From an uncultured Clostridia bacterium (GTDB taxonomy: Bacteria; Bacillota; Clostridia; Oscillospirales; Ruminococcaceae): a stretch of DNA of 38,867 nt. The stretch is from positions 1-38,867 of the forward strand of contig CANRNT010000021.1 in NCBI GenBank assembly GCA_947631995.1, written 5' to 3'. Made by a program: the position numbers and the translations under genes. Position 1 is the first letter of the stretch. The number at the start of each line of letters is the position of its first letter. The notes under the pieces were generated by a model, which saw nothing but the letters and a program-made list of their open reading frames with translations, ran no database searches and was not told the DNA's origin. Below are positions 25,457-31,820 of this stretch, piece by piece.

Positions 25457-25876
25457 TCATTTTTTGTCGGTAACGGCAAACGAAAATTCCGCTGCCACTG
25501 CCACTTTGCCGTCAACGCAAGCTGTGCCCTTTGCAAAATAGAAAGGCGGTTTCGCTCTCGTTATCGTACAGCGCGTTTCAATGGTATCGCCGGGGCGCAC
25601 CGATGAGCGGAACTTTACGTTGTTAAGTCCCGTATACACAGGCAGCTTGCCCTCGCTTATAGCGTCCTGCAAAAGCACGCACGCCGACTGCGCCAGTATC
25701 TCGCAAAGGATAACGCCCGGAACTATCGGGTTGCCCGGGAAGTGACCGTTCAGAAAGAACTCGTCGCCGCGCACTTTGTAATGTCCGACAGCTTCACCGT
25801 CAACGTTCTCGGCGTCGTCCAAAAGCAGCATATTATCCCTGTGGGGGAGTATTTTCATTATGTCCTCGCGCTGCAT
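25457..25876 (-). CDS. fabZ: 3-hydroxyacyl-ACP dehydratase
   Basis: 139 residues, the normal hot-dog-fold size. It removes water from 3-hydroxyacyl-ACP to give trans-2-enoyl-ACP. The catalytic His is in NGHFPGNPIVPGV and the Glu in ILCEILAQSA. The ATG lies one base after the accB stop, so translation is almost certainly coupled. No FabA/FabM-like isomerase is seen in the window, so how unsaturated chains are made is not answered here. Confidence 0.95.
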   Translation of the reverse strand: MQREDIMKILPHRDNMLLLDDAENVDGEAVGHYKVRGDEFFLNGHFPGNPIVPGVILCEILAQSACVLLQDAISEGKLPVYTGLNNVKFRSSVRPGDTIETRCTITRAKPPFYFAKGTACVDGKVAVAAEFSFAVTDKK

Positions 25877-25877
25877 T

Positions 25878-26300
25878 TTACGCCCTCCTTATCTTGAAGA
25901 GCGGTGTGCCGTACTCTACCACCTGACCGTTGGTAACGCATATCTCGGCTATCTCGCCGCCTACCTCTGCGGTTATCTCGTTCATCATCTTCATAGCTTC
26001 AATTATGCAAAGAGTTTTGCCCTGCTCTATCTTGTCGCCGAGCGAAACGAACGGCTCGGAATTTTCCGCAGGTGCGGCATAGAACACGCCAACTATCGGA
26101 GACCTCACAACAAAGCTTCCGTCGTCTGCCGCCGCTGTCACAGCCGCCGCAGGCGCGCTCTGAACGGGCGCAGAAACGGGCGCAGCCGCAACCGCTATCG
26201 GTGTGCGCTCCAGCCTTACGCCGTTTTCGTTTATCTCCAGCGCGGTAAGGTCAAGCTCTTTCATAAGCTCGGCGTATTTTCTTATATCGGACTCTTTCAT
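25878..26300 (-). CDS. accB: Biotin carboxyl carrier protein of acetyl-CoA carboxylase
   Basis: 140 residues. An N-terminal helical segment is followed by an Ala/Pro-rich linker (about 50-70) and a biotinyl domain with CIIEAMKMMNEI, where the Lys of EAMKM takes biotin. FYAAPAENSEPFV before it is the usual BCCP lead-in with the thumb region. An AAGGAGG site precedes the ATG. It is the first gene after the three-hairpin repeat; a TATAAT at 26352-26357 might be an internal promoter, but I find no good -35 box. Confidence 0.94.
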   Translation of the reverse strand: MKESDIRKYAELMKELDLTALEINENGVRLERTPIAVAAAPVSAPVQSAPAAAVTAAADDGSFVVRSPIVGVFYAAPAENSEPFVSLGDKIEQGKTLCIIEAMKMMNEITAEVGGEIAEICVTNGQVVEYGTPLFKIRRA

Positions 26301-26648
26301 ATCTGAAATATCCTCCTTATAGAATTTTATTTTCTTGCTTTATGCAAAAGTATTATAAGATAAATCGGATTTTGCCTGCTGTGCCTGTTTTTCTTTTGGG
26401 GAAAACCTTTCTGAAGAAAGGCTTTTCCCCATACCCCTTTCCAAAGACTTTTATATTGTTTTTTGGCGAGGGGTAATTTCTTTCATAAACAGCGATAAAT
26501 TGTAAGTTATCAATTTTCTAAAGAGAACAATTACCCCTCGCCAAAAAATATATGAGTTTTAGTGAGGGGGCTTGGGGGAAGACCCTTTTCCAAAAGGGTC
26601 TCCCCCAACAGCAAGGTAGGTATAGCGGACAAAATCCCGATTTATCTT
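26301..26648. other. Gap between fabF and accB filled by a three-hairpin repeat
   Basis: No gene. About 242 of the 348 bases are the repeat at 26384-26625. The remaining flanks (from about 26358 on the left, to about 26650 on the right) are complementary to each other. Confidence 0.8.
26384..26625 (+). repeat. Three-hairpin repeat, copy 1
   Basis: Identical to 33814-34055 except at one base (26615). Hairpin 1: GGGGAAAACCTTTC with GAAAGGCTTTTCCCC. Hairpin 2: 20-base arms TTTTTTGGCGAGGGGTAATT and complement around a 50-base centre. Hairpin 3: GGGGGAAGACCCTTTT with AAAAGGGTCTCCCCC. Outer flanks AAGATAAATCGG and CCGATTTATCTT extend the palindrome. Confidence 0.92.
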
Positions 26649-27896
26649 TTATATCTTTCTGAATGCAAGGCAGGCGTTATGGCCGCCGAAGCCGAGCGAG
26701 TTTGAAAGCGCAAGCGTTATATCCGCCTTTACAGCCGTGTGCGGCACATAGTTAAGGTCGCACTCGGGGTCGGGCTCATTGAGGTTTATAGTCGGCGGAA
26801 TAATGCCGTCTCTCAGCGCAAGAATGCAAGCCATAGCTTCAATAGCTCCTGCCGCACCCAGCATATGTCCCGTCATAGACTTAGTCGAGCTTACATACGC
26901 CCTTCTTGCGGCTTCCTCGCCCAGAGCCTTCTTTATTGCAATAGTTTCAGTCTTGTCGTTCATCGGAGTACCCGTGCCGTGAGCGTTTACATAAACAACA
27001 TCGTTCTCGGTGTAACCTGCCTCCGCCATGGCGTCCTCCATAGCTTTCGCACCGCCTATCGCCTCGGGGTGCGGCGCTGTGATGTGGTGTGCGTCGCAGG
27101 TAGAGCCGTAGCCTACCACCTCACCGTATATTTTCGCGCCTCTCGCCTTTGCGTGTTCGTATTCTTCAAGAATAAGCGCGACCGAACCCTCGCCTATAAC
27201 AAATCCCGCTCTTCTCTTGTCAAACGGCAGGGAAGCAGCGTCGGGGTCGGTAGCAGTCGAAAGCGCCTGCATATTTGAAAATCCTGCAACGGCGCATTTT
27301 GTTATCGTTGACTCAACACCGCCCGAAATTACAGCGTCTGCGTAACCGTGGCGAATGAGCCTTACAGCCTCGCCTATTGCGTTAGAACCCGAGGCGCACG
27401 CAGTAACAGCAGGCATTGCAGGGCCCTGACAGTTGTGTCTTATAGCGATAGTGCCCGGCGCCATGTTGGGTATCATCATAGGTACGAACAGCGGCGAAAC
27501 TCTTTTCGGGCCGCGTTCCATAAGCTTTGTGTGCTCCGTTTCAAAGGTCGCCATACCGCCTATACCAACGCCGTAATACACAGCATATCTTTCGGGCGCG
27601 ACATTTCCGTCTATGCCGCTGTCTGAGCAAGCCTGTGCGGCGGCGGCAACGGCAAGGTGAGTGAACCTGTCGCTCCTGAGCGAGTCGGCCTTCTCCATAT
27701 AGTCAAGAATGTTGAAGTCCTTTACCTCAGCGCCCAGCTTTGCTTTAAAATCAGTAGTATCAAAAAGTGTTATCGGCGCAATGCCGTTTTTGCCGTTTTT
27801 AAGGCTCTCCCAAGTGTCGGCAACGTTATTTCCAACGGGCGTTACCGCGCCGAGACCCGTAACTACAACTCTTCTCCAAGCGTTATCCATTTTCAT
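26649..27896 (-). CDS. fabF: 3-oxoacyl-ACP synthase II
   Basis: 415 residues. It condenses malonyl-ACP with acyl-ACP to extend the chain. The catalytic triad is present: Cys in VTACASGSNAIG, His in VNAHGTGTPMND and His in SMTGHMLGAAGAIE. Near the N-terminus it begins VVVTGLGAVTPVGN. AGGAG precedes the ATG; a second in-frame ATG two codons on is an equally good start. It lies 17 bases after fabG. The usual initiating synthase FabH is not encoded in this window, so FabF is the only condensing enzyme visible. Confidence 0.96.
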   Translation of the reverse strand: MKMDNAWRRVVVTGLGAVTPVGNNVADTWESLKNGKNGIAPITLFDTTDFKAKLGAEVKDFNILDYMEKADSLRSDRFTHLAVAAAAQACSDSGIDGNVAPERYAVYYGVGIGGMATFETEHTKLMERGPKRVSPLFVPMMIPNMAPGTIAIRHNCQGPAMPAVTACASGSNAIGEAVRLIRHGYADAVISGGVESTITKCAVAGFSNMQALSTATDPDAASLPFDKRRAGFVIGEGSVALILEEYEHAKARGAKIYGEVVGYGSTCDAHHITAPHPEAIGGAKAMEDAMAEAGYTENDVVYVNAHGTGTPMNDKTETIAIKKALGEEAARRAYVSSTKSMTGHMLGAAGAIEAMACILALRDGIIPPTINLNEPDPECDLNYVPHTAVKADITLALSNSLGFGGHNACLAFRKI

Positions 27897-27913
27897 CTAC
27901 TCTCCTATATAAA

Positions 27914-28651
27914 TTACATAGCTATGCCGCCGTCTACCTTGATCACTTCGCCGGTAACGTAGCTTGCCTTTACGAGAAATTCAGCCGCGTCAGCTATATC
28001 TTCGGGACTGCCCATTCTCGCAAGGGGTATCATCTTCAAAAGCGGGTTTTCCGTCTGCGACTGTGTCATGCTCGTCTGTATGAAGCCGGGCGCGATGGCG
28101 TTGCAGCGTATACCGCGCGGCGCAAGCTCTTTAGCAACCGACTTTGTAAGACCCACAAGACCAGCCTTTGAAGCGGCATAGTTGCTCTGACCCGCATTTC
28201 CCATAAGACCCGAAACAGAGCTTATGTTGATAATGCACCCCTCTTTCGCGCGCAGGAAAAGCCCCGTGCAATGGCGTATCATGTTGTATGCGCCCTTGAG
28301 GTTGACGCTGATTACCGCGTCAAAGTCCTCCTCTTTCATCGTAGCGATAAGTCCGTCACGCGTAATGCCTGCATTGTTTACAAGTATCGCGGCACCGCCG
28401 AAGTCGGTCTTTATCTGCGCGACTGTTTTCTTAGCTTCCTCAAAGCTTGAAACATCACAGTAATAGCTTTTTATCTTAACGCCGTATTCCTTTGTGATAT
28501 CCTCGCATACTTTTTTAGCAGGCTCGTCGCTGCCCACATAAAGAACGGCTATGTCGGCTCCCATAGAAGCGAGTCTTTTAGAGATAGCCTCGCCAATACC
28601 CTGCGAGCCGCCCGTAACAATAGCGGTCTTGCCGCTTAGTATCTTGTCCAT
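27914..28651 (-). CDS. fabG: 3-oxoacyl-ACP reductase
   Basis: Start set at ATG 28651, eight bases after AGGTGG, giving 245 residues, almost the same as the Escherichia coli enzyme. A GTG four codons upstream lies too close to the ribosome site. NADPH-dependent SDR: GGSQGIGEAI cofactor loop, NNAG, active-site Ser in ISSVSG, YAASK (YxxxK) and the C-terminal VIKVDGGIAM typical of FabG. Separated from fabD by 769 bases of repeats. Confidence 0.95.
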   Translation of the reverse strand: MDKILSGKTAIVTGGSQGIGEAISKRLASMGADIAVLYVGSDEPAKKVCEDITKEYGVKIKSYYCDVSSFEEAKKTVAQIKTDFGGAAILVNNAGITRDGLIATMKEEDFDAVISVNLKGAYNMIRHCTGLFLRAKEGCIINISSVSGLMGNAGQSNYAASKAGLVGLTKSVAKELAPRGIRCNAIAPGFIQTSMTQSQTENPLLKMIPLARMGSPEDIADAAEFLVKASYVTGEVIKVDGGIAM

Positions 28652-28765
28652 ATCAAGCACCACCTTTTAAATTTTATCTTTATACAAGAGTTATAAAACA
28701 AATTTTATTTCTTTCTCCATCACGCAGCGCAGTAGCAGAAGTAGTGAATAGTGAAATAGTGAATG

Positions 28766-28805
28766 GGAAGAAGCCTCGCAGAGGGTTCTTCTGCACTTGA
28801 CCGAC
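28766..28805 (+). repeat. 40-base repeat, copy 2
   Basis: Identical to 24016-24055. See that entry for the hairpins. Confidence 0.85.
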
Positions 28806-28867
28806 ACTTGTGGCGGTCAACGTGTGATGAATAGTTAAGGTGCGGCTTACGCCGCGTATCTTAAATT

Positions 28868-29104
28868 CTTGTCAAGACAATAAAAGTTTTCGGTCGACCC
28901 TTTTTCAAAAGGGTCGTCAGGGTCGAGGGGTGAAACCCCCGTCGCCGTCCGCAGACGGCGAAAGCCCCATACGGCAGGCGCTCTGCAAGAGGTGAATTTC
29001 TAAACAGTCCTGTGGACTGTTTAGAAAGAGGAGAGGCTCTGCAAGAGAGAGCCTCTCCTTTGAGAAAACTTTAGCTCTCTTTCCGCGTTCTCTCAGAGAA
29101 CGCC
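28868..29104 (+). repeat. Modular hairpin repeat, copy C
   Basis: Forward copy. Starts CTTGTCAAGA, then GACCCTTTTT/AAAAGGGTC, a GCCGTCCGCAGACGGC hairpin in place of the GGGGGC one, the AT-rich hairpin with arms TTTCTAAACAGTCC (28997-29027), GGAGAGGCTCT-gcaagag-AGAGCCTCTCC (29030-29058) and a final GCGTTCTC/GAGAACGC. Confidence 0.88.
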
Positions 29105-29236
29105 GAACAATATAAAAATTCACAACAAATAAAATGCGCAAAGTGTGGCTCCGACAGGCTTGCGCGTAAGCGCAAACTTTTAACAATGCTATTGCGCACG
29201 CAAGCGCGCAGGAATAATTGCTAAGGTCTTCTCAAA

Positions 29237-29402
29237 GGGAACGCCCTCTCTTGCAGGGCGTTCCCTCTTTCAAAATAGTCCACCGGACTATTTTGAAATT
29301 CACCCCTTGCGGAGCGCTTAAGGCGTTTTCGGGGGCGCCGCCCCCGTACCCCTGCGACCCTTTTGAAAAAGGGTCGATCGAAAACTTTTAGTTTCTTGAC
29401 AG
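29237..29402 (-). repeat. Modular hairpin repeat, copy D
   Basis: Reverse copy, facing copy C. Hairpins in plus coordinates: GGGAACGCCCT arms (29237-29265), AT-rich arms TTTCAAAATAGTCC (29268-29298), GGGGGCGCCGCCCCC (about 29331-29345) and GACCCTTTTG/AAAAAGGGTC (about 29356-29375). Ends in AGTTTCTTGACAGG. Confidence 0.88.
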
Positions 29403-29420
29403 GGGCTCAAACTTCTGCGC

Positions 29421-30323
29421 CTATTTCACCTCGTCAAGCAGCGTTTCCATTTCTGCTGTACAGTATGTCTTTACGTCCGCGCTGATCTTCTTAATCATAT
29501 TGATGAGCGTTTTGCCCGGGCCTATCTCTACAAACGTGTCCGCACCCTGCTCTATCATGTTCCTTACTATCTTTTCAAACTTTACCGGGCTGCATATCTG
29601 CTTTGACAAAAGCTCCCTTTCGTCGCCCTCGTAAGGCATAGCGGTAACGTCGGAATACACCTGCGTTTCTCCCTTTGCAAACTCTACGCCTTCAAGCACC
29701 TTTGCAAAGCTCTCAGCCGCGCCGTTCATAAAAGGCGAATGGAACGCGCCCTTTACCTTCAGCGGTATAGCTCTGCCGCCTGCCGCCTTTACGTCGGCTG
29801 AAAACTGCGGCATTTGCTCCGTAAGCCCTGCAACGCTCACCTGACCGGGGCAGTTGTAGTTTACGGGGTACACCTGCGAATAAGCCGCGCACAGCTCCTC
29901 TACCTTTTCATTAGTAAGCTTTACCACCGCCGCCATTGATGTGTCAAACTTTTCCGCCGCGCTCTGCATAAGCTCGCCGCGCTTGCACACCAGCTTAAAG
30001 CCGTCCTCGACCGACAGCTTTTCCGCCGCCGTAAGAGCAACTACCTCGCCGAGCGAAAAGCCTGCGACCATATCGGGCTTTATGCCCTTTTCCTGCAGCA
30101 CCTTAAAAGCCGCCATTTCAACAGCGAAAAGGCAGGGTTGCGTGTTTTTGGTCTCTTTAAGCTCGTCCTCGCTGCCCTCAAAGCATTGCCTTGAAGTACC
30201 CTCGCGCAGGCTGTCGCACAGAGAAAAAACCTCTGCCGCCGCGCTATACTGCTCGCAAAGCTGCTTGCCCATTCCGGGGAACTGGTCGCCCTGACCCGAA
30301 AAAACAAATGCTATTTTACCCAT
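29421..30323 (-). CDS. fabD: Malonyl-CoA:ACP transacylase
   Basis: 300 residues. It loads malonyl groups onto ACP. FVFSGQGDQFPGMGKQL opens the protein; the nucleophile Ser lies in GFSLGEVVAL, where Phe takes the place of the common His of GHSLGE; the catalytic His is in KGAFHSPFM; the C-terminal FVEIGPGKTLINMIKK is typical. Its ATG overlaps the last 13 bases of fabK, so translation is coupled. The 3' side opens directly into repeat copy D. Confidence 0.95.
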   Translation of the reverse strand: MGKIAFVFSGQGDQFPGMGKQLCEQYSAAAEVFSLCDSLREGTSRQCFEGSEDELKETKNTQPCLFAVEMAAFKVLQEKGIKPDMVAGFSLGEVVALTAAEKLSVEDGFKLVCKRGELMQSAAEKFDTSMAAVVKLTNEKVEELCAAYSQVYPVNYNCPGQVSVAGLTEQMPQFSADVKAAGGRAIPLKVKGAFHSPFMNGAAESFAKVLEGVEFAKGETQVYSDVTAMPYEGDERELLSKQICSPVKFEKIVRNMIEQGADTFVEIGPGKTLINMIKKISADVKTYCTAEMETLLDEVK

Positions 30324-31255
30324 TTTTCTGCCCCCGAAAGAACGACCTCGGTCTGTTCCATAACTTCTTTGATTATCTCAGCGGCAGGCTGTTCTTTGTT
30401 TACAACAGCCGCTATCTGTCCCGCAAGGAAGCAGCCCTTTTCAAGGTCGCCCTCCTGCACGGCAAGACGAAGCGCGCCGCCGCCCATTTTTTCAAGCTCA
30501 TCATCGGGCATTCCGCCGTATTCAGCCTTTGAGTAATCTCTCGCAAAGCGCGTTCTCAGGCTGCGCACGGGGTGACCGAGCCTTTTGCCCGTTACCATGG
30601 TGCAAAGGTCGTTCGCCTTGAGTATCTTTTCCTTATAAGTCGGGTGTATGCTGCACTCATATGCCGAAAGAAAACGCGTACCCATCTGTATGCCGCAAGC
30701 GCCCAGCATGAACGCCGCAGCGGCACCTCTGCCGTCTGCTATGCCGCCTGCCGCGAGTACAGGCAGGTCGGTAGCGTCGCATATCTGCGGAACGAGGACT
30801 ATCGTTGTAAGCTCACCGACGTGTCCGCCGCTCTCGCCGCCCTCGGCGATAAGAGCAGTAGCTCCAACTCTCGTCATAAGCTTTGCCATAGCCACCGAAG
30901 CCACAACGGGTATCACCTTTATGCCTGCTTCTTTCCAGCTTTCCATATACTTCGAGGGGTTGCCCGCGCCTGTCGTAACAACGGGCACTTTCTCCTCAAC
31001 TACCACCTTTGCGACCTCGTCGCAAAACGGGCTCATGAGCATGATATTCACGCCTATCGGTTTATCGGTAAGCGTTCTTGCTATCTTTATCTGCTCTCTG
31101 ACATATTCTCCGGGCGCGTTTCCTGCCGCAATAATGCCAAGACCGCCGCCCTCAGATACGGCAGCGGCCAGCTTTCCGTCAGCGATCCACGCCATTCCTC
31201 CCTGAAATACCGGGTACTTTATACCCAGCATTTCACACAGACGTGATTTTATCAT
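30311..31255 (-). CDS. fabK: Enoyl-ACP reductase, FMN-dependent (FabK)
   Basis: 314 residues. It reduces enoyl-ACP in the last step of each elongation cycle. This is a TIM-barrel flavoprotein of the nitronate monooxygenase superfamily and is unrelated to FabI. Visible: YPVFQGGMAWIADGKLAAAVSEGGGLGII, PIGVNIML, the flavin-phosphate loop AEGGESGGHVG, VLAAGGIADGRG and GIQMGTRFL. Location between acpP and fabD is the standard Firmicute order and separates it from catabolic nitronate oxygenases. It starts 8 bases after the acpP stop. Organisms using only FabK are typically insensitive to FabI-directed inhibitors such as triclosan. Confidence 0.94.
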   Translation of the reverse strand: MIKSRLCEMLGIKYPVFQGGMAWIADGKLAAAVSEGGGLGIIAAGNAPGEYVREQIKIARTLTDKPIGVNIMLMSPFCDEVAKVVVEEKVPVVTTGAGNPSKYMESWKEAGIKVIPVVASVAMAKLMTRVGATALIAEGGESGGHVGELTTIVLVPQICDATDLPVLAAGGIADGRGAAAAFMLGACGIQMGTRFLSAYECSIHPTYKEKILKANDLCTMVTGKRLGHPVRSLRTRFARDYSKAEYGGMPDDELEKMGGGALRLAVQEGDLEKGCFLAGQIAAVVNKEQPAAEIIKEVMEQTEVVLSGAEKWVK

Positions 31256-31263
31256 TGTACGAA

Positions 31264-31491
31264 TTACTCCTGTTTGCTCTCGATGAATTTAACGAGATCG
31301 TTGATAGTTTCAACTTTCTGATCCAGCTCGATCTCGATACCTATCTCGTCCTCGAGGTTCATAAGAAGCTCAACGGTATCGAGAGAGTCAATACCCAGCT
31401 CCTCAAAAGTGCTTTCAGGCTTGATCTCGGCTATGTCGCGGTCGGTACGATCGGCAATGATCTTTGCAATAGTTTCAAACAGGTTGTCCAT
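31264..31491 (-). CDS. acpP: Acyl carrier protein
   Basis: Start set at ATG 31491 behind GGAGGAAAC; in-frame codons upstream run into the promoter. 75 residues, acidic, three-helix ACP fold. The phosphopantetheine site is Ser36 in GIDSLDTVELLM. It carries the growing chain for all enzymes of this operon and is the first gene. Its promoter has a SARP-type repeat array and its 87-base untranslated leader folds into a nested stem-loop. Confidence 0.96.
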   Translation of the reverse strand: MDNLFETIAKIIADRTDRDIAEIKPESTFEELGIDSLDTVELLMNLEDEIGIEIELDQKVETINDLVKFIESKQE

Positions 31492-31526
31492 AATTGTTTC
31501 CTCCAAAAAATAAATATTTTGATTTC

Positions 31527-31570
31527 CAAACGGTGCTGCGCTCATTCTCGGCGAGCGGTCACAGCGTTTG
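31527..31570 (-). promoter_or_regulatory. Nested stem-loop in the acpP leader
   Basis: Outer arms CAAACG/CGTTTG (31527-31532 with 31565-31570) and inner arms CGCTC/GAGCG (31539-31543 with 31553-31557) lie between the predicted transcription start and the acpP ribosome site. It could stabilise the abundant acpP message or act in regulation; the sequence alone cannot tell. Confidence 0.5.
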
Positions 31571-31578
31571 CTTGTACT

Positions 31579-31584
31579 ATTATA
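31579..31584 (-). promoter_or_regulatory. -10 box of the fatty-acid operon promoter
   Basis: TATAAT on the minus strand; transcription would start near 31572. No consensus -35 box lies 17 bases upstream (ACATTT), as is common for activator-dependent promoters. The expected -35 position is occupied by the GGAACNN repeats. Confidence 0.7.
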
Positions 31585-31592
31585 CATAAAGG

Positions 31593-31632
31593 CAGTTCCC
31601 GAAATGTTCCATTGCTGTTCCATTGCTGTTCC
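31593..31632 (-). promoter_or_regulatory. Four heptamer repeats at 11-bp spacing (SARP-type operator)
   Basis: On the minus strand: GGAACAG (31632-31626), GGAACAG (31621-31615), GGAACAT (31610-31604) and GGAACTG (31599-31593). Each is followed by a 4-base spacer, so the period is exactly 11 bp. The last heptamer is 8 bp from the TATAAT. Known SARP activators bind tandem heptamers of this spacing placed about 8 bp from the -10 box. Confidence 0.7.
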
Positions 31633-31737
31633 TCAGAGCAGGTGTACATATGAATACTCGGAAAATAATTTGTAAAATAATTGTGAACATTTCCCTTTGT
31701 GGCACGAAAATTGCCGTAAAAGGCGCTATACTGCCGC

Positions 31738-31773
31738 TTGTCAATTGACAAATCGCGAGATTTATGTTATGTT
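31738..31773 (+). promoter_or_regulatory. Promoter of the PAS regulator with a palindrome at -35
   Basis: TTGACA at 31745-31750, 17-base spacer, TATGTT at 31768-31773. The -35 box is the right half of a perfect 14-base palindrome TTGTCAATTGACAA (31738-31751), a possible operator site. Confidence 0.6.
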
Positions 31774-31820
31774 TAAATTAAGATCATAATATTATAAATA
31801 AGGTATACGGGTGCGATCAT

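Larger units (their letters stand above)
28652..29420. other. Repeat-filled gap between fabD and fabG
   Basis: No gene. It contains the 40-base repeat copy 2 (28766-28805) and two modular hairpin copies facing each other (C at 28868-29104, D at 29237-29402), so the gap could fold into one very large cruciform or RNA structure. A short tandem ATAGTGAA-like stretch lies near 28745-28765. Confidence 0.8.

Noticed and set aside
23504-29402. Repeats considered as a CRISPR array
   Set aside because: Units are hairpins of different sequence without regular spacers, and no cas genes are present.
31716-31744. Minus-strand TTGACA at 31744 as the acpP promoter
   Set aside because: At 17 bases the -10 would be TTTTAC; the TATAAT at 31579-31584 with the repeat array fits better.
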